From Rhizobacter sp. (GTDB lineage: Bacteria; Pseudomonadota; Gammaproteobacteria; Burkholderiales; Burkholderiaceae_C), in NCBI RefSeq assembly GCF_018780185.1, contig NZ_JADMJX010000100.1, positions 1 through 50,979 of the forward strand: 50,979 nucleotides of DNA. The letters are read 5' to 3'. A model generated the notes under the pieces. It was not told the origin of the DNA and did not search any database. It saw only the letters and a program-made list of their open reading frames with translations. Positions 24,995 through 32,350 of this stretch are shown one piece after another (within the stretch, counting starts at the first letter, position 1; each line of letters starts with the position of its first letter). The position numbers were made by a program, and so were the translations under genes.

Positions 24995-25893
24995 AGCGAC
25001 AGCTGGGCACGCACCGCTTCGGGCCAGCGCTGCGGGTCGTAGCCGTGGGCCTTGATGAGTGCGAGCGTCACCCGCTCCAGTCCGAAACCCAGGCAGGCGG
25101 TGCTGGCCAGCGACTCATCGGCGTTGCGGATGCCGAACTTGCTGGAGAAGTGGTCCTGGTGCCAGTTGAAGGAGCAGATGGCGGTGGGCTTCTCTTCAGA
25201 AATCACAGGCACGAGGATCTCGAACTTGAGCCGCTGGTCGACCTGGTTGGCCGCCATCATCTTGCCGGCCCGGCCGAAGAAGGGATCGGAGGCCACATCG
25301 CTTTGCGCGGCCAACCCCAGCCCGCGCAGCAGCTCGAGCGAGCGCAGCAGCCAGGCGTCGCGCCAGGCCACCACGTCTTCGGAACGCCCGACGCGGATGT
25401 ACTCACGCATGCGAAACGATTGCAGCCGCGTGGGCTCGTCAGAGGGTTCATGGCGGTACACCCAGTTGAGCACCGTCACCAGCCGGCCCCCGTTGGGCAG
25501 CAGGCCGCTGAACACGGGGTAGACGGGGTAGCAGGCAGCCGGGGTCAGCATCACCTCGGTGATGTCGAGCAGGTCTTCCCAGCGCTCGCCGGCTTGCGTG
25601 CGTGAGGTGATGTCGCGGGCCTGCGCTTCGTTGCCGAAGAAGCTGTGCACCGAGCCGGCCAGCTGCGGAAAGCTGTTCATGTAGCCGACCTTCTCGATCA
25701 GCGTGCGTGCGACGATGGGCGGGAAGGTCATTTCTTCGGCACCGTCGGGTGCGGCGGTGCGCGACACCAGTTCGTTGAAGCCGCGAAGAATCTTCTCGAA
25801 CACGGCGCCTCGCCCATAACCGCCACGGATGCCGGTGGGCAGGATCAGGCCGTGTTCGACCAGGCCTGCGTAGAACGTCTCGATGTCGTACAT
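24991..25893 (-). CDS. Amino acid--[acyl-carrier-protein] ligase (class II aminoacyl-tRNA synthetase-like)
   Basis: TFPPIVARTLIEKVGYMNSFPQLAGSVHSF, MLTPAACYPVYP, SFRMREYIRVG (motif 2-like), ICSFNWHQDHFSSKFGI, ASTACLGFGLERVTLALI (motif 3-like). Confidence 0.85.
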   Translation of the reverse strand: MYDIETFYAGLVEHGLILPTGIRGGYGRGAVFEKILRGFNELVSRTAAPDGAEEMTFPPIVARTLIEKVGYMNSFPQLAGSVHSFFGNEAQARDITSRTQAGERWEDLLDITEVMLTPAACYPVYPVFSGLLPNGGRLVTVLNWVYRHEPSDEPTRLQSFRMREYIRVGRSEDVVAWRDAWLLRSLELLRGLGLAAQSDVASDPFFGRAGKMMAANQVDQRLKFEILVPVISEEKPTAICSFNWHQDHFSSKFGIRNADESLASTACLGFGLERVTLALIKAHGYDPQRWPEAVRAQLSL

Positions 25894-25896
25894 CGG

Positions 25897-27105
25897 TCAG
25901 AACCCCTGTGCATCTTTGTGCACCAGCAGCATGGAGGCGCTCTTGGCGGCGATGCGTTCGTTGGAGATCATCAACGAGGCAGACAGCACGTCGCGGTAGT
26001 GGCGGCCCAGGCTGAAGGGCGTGTCGTTCTTGTAGCCAAGCACTCCGACGATCTGCAGTGCGCGGTGCACGATCTGTGGCGCGGACTCGGAGCAACTGAT
26101 CTTCAGGTTGTTCAGGCGCAGCGCCCAGCCCATGCCGAGCAGCTCCTGCTCCCCGCCGGGGGTCGTGCCCGCGTTGTCAAAGGCCTGTGCCACCGACTGC
26201 CATTGCTGGCGCATGGCGTGCAGCTGCGCCGAGGCCTCGGCCAGCCGCGTGGCCGTCGGCGGCACGGCGCCGGGCTTCTTGCGTGCTTCGCTGCGGACGT
26301 AAGTGGCTGCGCGGGCGACGGCGTCTGCGGCAATGCCCCACCACAGCGACGACCACAGGATGTGCGAGTACGGCACCATGGTCTGCGCCGAGCTGTCGGC
26401 AAACGAGCCGGGCAGGATCTGCTCGGCCGGGCCGTTCGATTCGAGCCGGAAGCCCGGGCTGCAGGTGCCGCGCATGCCCAGCGTGTCCCAGGTGGTGGTT
26501 TGTGTGAGGCTGCCGTCGCCGCGCTTGACGAGCACCAGCAACTGGTCGCTGGCGGGGGCCTCGGCGTCGCGCCGGCAGGTGACGAGCATGGCGTCGGCGT
26601 GCGCGCAGTACGAGCCGGTGGTGGCGTCCTTGTTGAGCACGAAGCGCCCGCCGCGCCGTTCGACGGCGCAGATGCTGGAGCGGGTGTCGCCGTAGGTGCC
26701 GACCTCTGAGGTGATGGACGCCAGCAGGTATTGCTGCTGGACCATCTCGCGCAGGTAGTGGGTGAAAAACTCGCTGCCCAGGCCGTGGCGTGTCAGGCAG
26801 GCGAGCTGGCTGTAGTGCATCGCGAGCACCATGCCGCTGGAGCCGCAGCCTTGGGCGAGGGTCGCGCACAGCTGTGTCAGCTCTTGCATGTTGCAGCCCC
26901 CCCCACCCAGGTGGGCGGGCACCGGCGCCGACAGCACGCCCGCGCTGCGCAGGGCGTCGATGGTTTCGGTGGGGAAGCGGGCTTGCTGGTCGACGTCGGG
27001 CGCATGCTCAGCGGCAATGCCGCTTGCGATCGCGCGGGTGGCTGCCAGCAGGGCGGTGAAGGGCTGGGTGGAGTCGTTACGGGTGTGATTCACGACGGCG
27101 AGCAT
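25897..27105 (-). CDS. Acyl-CoA dehydrogenase-like flavoprotein
   Basis: FPTETIDALRSAGVLSAPVPAHLGGGG, AHADAMLVTCRRD, WDTLGMRGTCSPGFRLE, GRHYRDVLSASLMISNERIAAKSA. Confidence 0.85.
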   Translation of the reverse strand: MLAVVNHTRNDSTQPFTALLAATRAIASGIAAEHAPDVDQQARFPTETIDALRSAGVLSAPVPAHLGGGGCNMQELTQLCATLAQGCGSSGMVLAMHYSQLACLTRHGLGSEFFTHYLREMVQQQYLLASITSEVGTYGDTRSSICAVERRGGRFVLNKDATTGSYCAHADAMLVTCRRDAEAPASDQLLVLVKRGDGSLTQTTTWDTLGMRGTCSPGFRLESNGPAEQILPGSFADSSAQTMVPYSHILWSSLWWGIAADAVARAATYVRSEARKKPGAVPPTATRLAEASAQLHAMRQQWQSVAQAFDNAGTTPGGEQELLGMGWALRLNNLKISCSESAPQIVHRALQIVGVLGYKNDTPFSLGRHYRDVLSASLMISNERIAAKSASMLLVHKDAQGF

Positions 27106-27131
27106 AGCTTCGCGCGTCGGGCATCAGAATC

Positions 27132-27181
27132 CCGCAAATGCGGTTGCACGACCGTGCACAAACGTCTAATCCGCGGAATAG
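27132..27181. promoter_or_regulatory. Three consecutive short dyads in the divergent acyl-CoA-dehydrogenase-like/acpS-like intergenic region
   Basis: CCGCA-aa-TGCGG (27132-27143), TGCACG-ac-CGTGCA (27145-27158), CTAATCCGCGGAATAG (27166-27181, near-palindrome). Confidence 0.45.
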
Positions 27182-27293
27182 TGCGCAGTCTCGCCGCCAC
27201 ATGGGCGCCTTACCCTCAAGGGAGGGGATTTCACACCGGGGCTGTATCGACGATGCTTGTTTCTTAGCCCGTTGATGCACGTTCGACACTTTT

Positions 27294-27746
27294 ATGCTGC
27301 CAGCCTTTCCCGATCTGACGACCCTGCAGCCACAGACCCAAAGCCTGCGGGTGGGCATGGACGTGGTCGACATCCGGCGGATCGATGAATCCATTCACAA
27401 GTTCGGTGAGCGCTTTGTTCGCCGCTTGTTCAGTGCCAACGAGATTTCCTATGCGCTGGAGGGCGAAGGCCACACGGCGCAACGTCTGGCGGCGCGTTTT
27501 GCGGCCAAAGAGGCTGCGATCAAGGCGTTCGATCTCGGCGAAGTCGGCATCAACTGGCGCGACATCGAGGTTCAGAAACTGCCCGGTGGCGCATGCAGCC
27601 TCACCTTGCATGGCAAGGCAGCTTCGCAGGCGAAGCAGATGGGTGTGAGCGAGATCGCGGTGAGCCTCAGTCACGACGGTGACTACGCGGCTGCCGTGGT
27701 CACGGCACTGGTCGCAGCGGCACCTGCCCAGCCCTATCTTTCTTGA
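27294..27746 (+). CDS. AcpS-like 4'-phosphopantetheinyl transferase
   Basis: VGMDVVDIRRIDESIHKFGERFVRRLFSANEI and LAARFAAKEAAIKAFDL signature. Confidence 0.88.
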   Translation: MLPAFPDLTTLQPQTQSLRVGMDVVDIRRIDESIHKFGERFVRRLFSANEISYALEGEGHTAQRLAARFAAKEAAIKAFDLGEVGINWRDIEVQKLPGGACSLTLHGKAASQAKQMGVSEIAVSLSHDGDYAAAVVTALVAAAPAQPYLS

Positions 27747-27753
27747 GGTTCCC

Positions 27754-28011
27754 ATGAGCACGGCCCATCACATCGAGACCCAGATCCGTACGGTGCTGCG
27801 AGAGCATGCCCGCCTGAGCAAGCCAATCGACACGATCGATTCGGCAGCCGACCTCTATCAAGCCGGCATGACATCGCACGCCAGCGTGAACGTGATGCTC
27901 GCGCTCGAGAGTGCGTTCGACATCGAGTTTGCCGACCACATGCTCAAGCGCAGCGTGTTCAACAGCGTGGCGTCGATTCGCGACGCAGTGGCCGAACTCA
28001 CACACGCTTGA
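27754..28011 (+). CDS. Acyl carrier protein, aa:CP-ligase partner type
   Basis: 85 aa; DLYQAGMTSHASVNVMLALESAFDIEF phosphopantetheine-site region. Confidence 0.85.
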   Translation: MSTAHHIETQIRTVLREHARLSKPIDTIDSAADLYQAGMTSHASVNVMLALESAFDIEFADHMLKRSVFNSVASIRDAVAELTHA

Positions 28012-28019
28012 ACCATGCG

Positions 28020-30560
28020 ATGAGGCTCCAAGCCCGCTGTGTTGGCTCCGGTCAACGGGAGCGCATTGCCGATGGCTGGGAAATTTGCGCCACCGCCGCG
28101 GGCCAGTTCAAATCCCCTGCCGAGGTTTCCGGCCTCGCTGCGTCTCAGTGGATCAAGGCGCCCGCGCTGGGGTCGGCCGCTTCTGTGTTGCGCTCCCTTG
28201 GTCTGTGGAGCCTGGACGGCCCGGCGCGGCGCTTTGACGCCGAAGACTGGTGGTACCGGGTCGAGTTCGGCGCCCCTGCCCTGCAGGCCACAGATGAGTT
28301 CTGGCTGGGCTTCGACGGCCTCGCGACCGTGGCCGATGTGTGGTTGAACGGGCAGCCCCTGTTGCATAGCACCAGCATGTTTGTGGCGCATGAGTGCGAT
28401 GTGAAGCCTCTGCTCCAACCCGGCTTGAACAGCCTGGTGCTTCGCTTTCACTCGTTGGACGCCCTGTTGGCAGCCAAGCGCCCGCGCCCGCGCTGGCGTG
28501 CACCGATGCTGGCGCACCAGCAGCTGCGCTGGTTTCGCACCACGCTGCTCGGGCGCACGCCGGGCTGGTCGCCCCCGGCGGCCGTGGTCGGCCCGTTCAG
28601 AGACATCTGGTGGGAGCGCCGCAGCGGCTTGCGCGTGACGCCGTCTTCGCTGTGCGCCAAGGTGGGGCTCGATGGGGTCGGCACGGTGTCGCTGGCGTGC
28701 TCGGTGCAGTTGGGCGCCGATCAGCAGCTTGATCGTGTGGAGGTGGAGGTCTCGCGCGGTGGTGATGTGCGCCGCGAGCGCCTGCAGGGTGACCTTGGCA
28801 CAGGCTTCAGCGGTGCCGTGGCGGTGGCCCAGGCCGCGCTCTGGTGGCCTCACACCCATGGTGAACCCGCGCTGTACCGGGTTCGCTTGTTGACTTATCT
28901 GCGAGACGTGCTGGAACCGCTCGCCACCGAGCTGGGTTCGACCGGCTTTCGCCGCCTGCACCTCGACACCCGCGATGGCCGCTTTGCCTTGCAGGTGAAT
29001 GGCGTGCCAGTGTTCTGCCGTGGCGCCTGCTGGACACCGCTCGACGTGGTGGGCCTGCAGGCCTCACCCGCGGCCACACGAGAGGCGGTGGCCCAGGCGC
29101 GGGACGCGGGCATGAACATGCTGCGTGTGGGCGGCACCATGGCCTATGAAGACCAGGACTTCTTCAACGCCTGCGACGAGTTGGGCGTGCTGGTGTGGCA
29201 GGAATTCATGTTTGCCAACATGGACTACCCCGAACAAGATGCTGCGTTCATGACCGATGTGCGCACCGAAGCCCATCAGCAGCTCCAGGGCTGGCAGGGC
29301 CGGCCTTCGCTGGCGGTGCTGTGCGGCAACAGCGAGGTGGAACAGCAGTCGGCGATGTGGGGTGTCGTGCGTGAGCTGTGGAGCCCGCCGCTGTTTCACA
29401 CCACGCTGCGCGAGTGGGTGCAGGCGGCGCTGCCGGATGTGCCGTATTGGCCGTCCAGTGCGCATGGTGGCGCTTTCCCGCACCAGGGCAATGTGGGCAC
29501 CACGTCGTACTACGGTGTCGGCGCCTACCTGCGACCACCTGAAGATGCGCGCCGGTCTGAGCTCAAGTTCGCCACCGAATGCCTCGCTTTCGCCAACGTG
29601 CCCGATGAGCGCACCCTGGCACGCATGCCAGGCGGGCTGGCCCTGCGGAGCCATCACCCGGCCTGGAAGGAGCGCACCCCGCGTGACCTGAATGCCGGCT
29701 GGGACTTCGAAGACGTGCGAGACCACTACCTCGTGCATCTCTTTCGGGTCGACCCGGTGGCTTGCCGAGCCGTCGACCACGACCGCTACCTGGCGCTGAG
29801 CCGCGTGGTCACCGGCGAGATGATGGCGGGGGCATTTGCCGAGTGGCGGCGGCCCGCATCGAGCTGCGGTGGTGCCTTGGTGTGGTTTCTCAGAGACCTC
29901 TGGGCCGGCGCGGGCTGGGGGCTGGTGGATGACACAGGCCTGCCCAAGGCCTGCTTCTACGCCTTGCGCCGAGCGCTGCAGCCAGTGGCTGTGACAATCA
30001 CCGACGAAGGCAACAATGGCCTGTATGCCCACGTCATCAACGAGCCCGCTGAAGTGCTGAACGCCACGCTGAAGGTCACGCTGTACGGCCCGGGCGACGT
30101 GCAGGTCGGGCAGACACTGCATGTGCTGAGCCTGGCCGGCCGGGGCCAGACCAGCCTTGCCCTTGCCGAGGGCCTGGAAGGGTTCACCGATCTCTCTTAC
30201 GCCTATCGTTTCGGCCCACCGGGTGTCACCCTGGTTCACGCCCGCTTGTGTGCGACCGATGATGCGGTGCTGGGCGAGGCGTTCCACTTCCCGGCCGGGA
30301 TGCCCTCGCAGGTGCAGGGTGATGTCGGTCTGACGGCGAGCCTGGACGAAACACGTGGCGAACTGGTGGTGGCGACGCGGGGCCTGGTGCAGCACCTGCA
30401 CATCGTCCTAGACGGCTACACCGTGGCCGACAACGACTTTCACTTGGCACCCGGCACCCAACGTCGCATCGCGCTCAAACGCAGCGGCACACAAGCCGCC
30501 AGAGGCCATGTCTGGGCCTTGAATGCGGATCGCCCAGTTGCGATCTCGGTGGTGTCATGA
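28020..30560 (+). CDS. Glycoside hydrolase family 2 (beta-mannosidase-like), no evident signal peptide
   Basis: GFDGLATVADVWLNGQPL, FCRGACWTPLD, MNMLRVGGTMAYEDQDFFNACDELGVLVWQEFMFA, LCGNSEVEQQ; alternative TTG start at 28008 overlaps the ACP stop. Confidence 0.9.
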   Translation: MRLQARCVGSGQRERIADGWEICATAAGQFKSPAEVSGLAASQWIKAPALGSAASVLRSLGLWSLDGPARRFDAEDWWYRVEFGAPALQATDEFWLGFDGLATVADVWLNGQPLLHSTSMFVAHECDVKPLLQPGLNSLVLRFHSLDALLAAKRPRPRWRAPMLAHQQLRWFRTTLLGRTPGWSPPAAVVGPFRDIWWERRSGLRVTPSSLCAKVGLDGVGTVSLACSVQLGADQQLDRVEVEVSRGGDVRRERLQGDLGTGFSGAVAVAQAALWWPHTHGEPALYRVRLLTYLRDVLEPLATELGSTGFRRLHLDTRDGRFALQVNGVPVFCRGACWTPLDVVGLQASPAATREAVAQARDAGMNMLRVGGTMAYEDQDFFNACDELGVLVWQEFMFANMDYPEQDAAFMTDVRTEAHQQLQGWQGRPSLAVLCGNSEVEQQSAMWGVVRELWSPPLFHTTLREWVQAALPDVPYWPSSAHGGAFPHQGNVGTTSYYGVGAYLRPPEDARRSELKFATECLAFANVPDERTLARMPGGLALRSHHPAWKERTPRDLNAGWDFEDVRDHYLVHLFRVDPVACRAVDHDRYLALSRVVTGEMMAGAFAEWRRPASSCGGALVWFLRDLWAGAGWGLVDDTGLPKACFYALRRALQPVAVTITDEGNNGLYAHVINEPAEVLNATLKVTLYGPGDVQVGQTLHVLSLAGRGQTSLALAEGLEGFTDLSYAYRFGPPGVTLVHARLCATDDAVLGEAFHFPAGMPSQVQGDVGLTASLDETRGELVVATRGLVQHLHIVLDGYTVADNDFHLAPGTQRRIALKRSGTQAARGHVWALNADRPVAISVVS

Positions 30561-32350
30561 GCCTGCACGAGCCCCAGCCGTTCTACTTCGGGCCCGAAGG
30601 CGCCGCGCTTTTCGGTTGGCTGCACGCGCCTGCGACCACCGCGCGCCAGGGCCTTGGCTTGTTGATCGTCAACCCCTTCGGGTTTGAAGAGGTCTGTGCG
30701 CACCGCAGCCTCAGGCACTTCGCCGAAGCTGCCAGCGCGGCTGGTTTCCCCAGCATGCGCTTCGACCTGGCCGGTTGTGGCAACTCCCAGGGTGATGAGT
30801 TCGACGCCAACACCCCCACGAAGTGGCTGGGTTCCGTGCATGACGCCATCGACACGCTGAAGACCGCAGGCGGTGTCAGCCAGGTGCTGGTGTTGGGCGT
30901 GCGCCTGGGTGCGATGCTGGCCACGCTGGCCGTGAGCGAGCGTGACGACGTGGCCGGCCTGATCGCGATCGCGCCCGTGGTGCGCGGCAAGACCTATGTG
31001 CGCGAGTTGACGATGCTCGGCCAGACCGGCTCGCCACCTGGCGAAGGCATCAACGGCGCACTCGAATCCGCGGGGTTCCTGATGACGCGCGAAACCGCCG
31101 CATCTGTTTCCCAGGTCGACTTGCGTGCACTGACGCAGCGGCCGGCCCCACGTGTGCTGATCGTCGAGCGAGACGACGTGACCGGCACGTCGGAGTGGGC
31201 ACCGTTGCTGCAGAAGCTGGGCGCAGACGTGCGCGTCGGGCGTTGGGCAGGTTATGCACGCATGATGGAAGACGCACAGCGTGCCGTTGTGCCCGAAGAG
31301 ATGGTGGCAGGCGTTCTCGCCTGCATGAGGGTCTGGGCGTCGCAGATGGCCTTGGCGCCCGTGGCTGCCGAGGCGCCACGCCGCCTGAGCGTGCGATGCC
31401 GGGCGACAACGCCCGGGGGCAAGCCAGCGCAGGTGCTGGAGACCCCGATTCACATCGACACTGGCACGGCCGCGCACTTGTTCGGCGTGCTCGTCACACC
31501 GGAAGCGGCTGGCCCGCGCCCGGCGGTGCTGATGCTCAACTCGGGGTCCATTCACCACATCGGCCCCAACCGGCTGTGGGTGCGCCTGGCGCGGCAATGG
31601 GCGGCGCGTGGCATGACCGTGCTGCGGTTGGACATCGCCGGTATCGGCGACAGCCCTGCGCGGCCGGGGGCGCAAGAGAACGTCGTCTACTCACCCAGTG
31701 CCACCCAAGACGTGGCGGCGGCGCTGACCTACCTGCGCACGCACGCGGGCGCGAGCGAGTGCCACCTCGTGGGCCTGTGTTCGGGTGCCTATCACTCGCT
31801 CAAGGCGGCCGTGGCCGGCCAACCCGTGACCTCCGCGTTGATGATCAACCCGCTGACCTATTTCTGGAAAGAGGGTGCCCAGCTGGGCAGCGTGCAGGAG
31901 CACGAGGTGCCTGAGCTCACATCGAAGTTTCGCCACAAGGTGCTGACCCTCGAACCCTGGCAGAAGCTGTTGCGTGCCGAGCTCGATGTTCGGCTGGTGA
32001 CCGAGGTGGCGGTGCGCCGCGTATGGGGCATGGTCGCGCCCCACCTGTTGGAGCTGGCGCGGCGGCTGCGGATTCCATTGCGCCACAACCTGGCGCGTGA
32101 GCTCGAGACCGCGGTGCAACACGGCATCCGGCTGCACTTCGTCTTTGCCGATCGTGCACCGGGGTTTGCGCTGCTGAAAAAACAAGGCGGCAGCGCGGTG
32201 CAGCGACTGCTGGAGCAACAGGCCGCGTCGATCGACTTCGTGCCGAATGCAGACCACACCTTCACCCGCATAGAGGCCCGTGAGCGTCTCGTCGCGGTGC
32301 TTGACCGGCTCATGCCAATGCCCACAGAGGGCGCACGCACCCAGCCATGA
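30557..32350 (+). CDS. Fused double alpha/beta-hydrolase; N-terminal half resembles exosortase-associated hydrolase family
   Basis: First half LLIVNPFGFEEVCAHRSLRHFAEAASAAGFPSMRFDLAGCGNSQG...VLGVRLGAML; second half AVLMLNSGSIHHIGPNRLWVRLARQWAARGMTVLRLDIAGIGDS...LVGLCSGAYHS. Confidence 0.8.
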   Translation: MSLHEPQPFYFGPEGAALFGWLHAPATTARQGLGLLIVNPFGFEEVCAHRSLRHFAEAASAAGFPSMRFDLAGCGNSQGDEFDANTPTKWLGSVHDAIDTLKTAGGVSQVLVLGVRLGAMLATLAVSERDDVAGLIAIAPVVRGKTYVRELTMLGQTGSPPGEGINGALESAGFLMTRETAASVSQVDLRALTQRPAPRVLIVERDDVTGTSEWAPLLQKLGADVRVGRWAGYARMMEDAQRAVVPEEMVAGVLACMRVWASQMALAPVAAEAPRRLSVRCRATTPGGKPAQVLETPIHIDTGTAAHLFGVLVTPEAAGPRPAVLMLNSGSIHHIGPNRLWVRLARQWAARGMTVLRLDIAGIGDSPARPGAQENVVYSPSATQDVAAALTYLRTHAGASECHLVGLCSGAYHSLKAAVAGQPVTSALMINPLTYFWKEGAQLGSVQEHEVPELTSKFRHKVLTLEPWQKLLRAELDVRLVTEVAVRRVWGMVAPHLLELARRLRIPLRHNLARELETAVQHGIRLHFVFADRAPGFALLKKQGGSAVQRLLEQQAASIDFVPNADHTFTRIEARERLVAVLDRLMPMPTEGARTQP

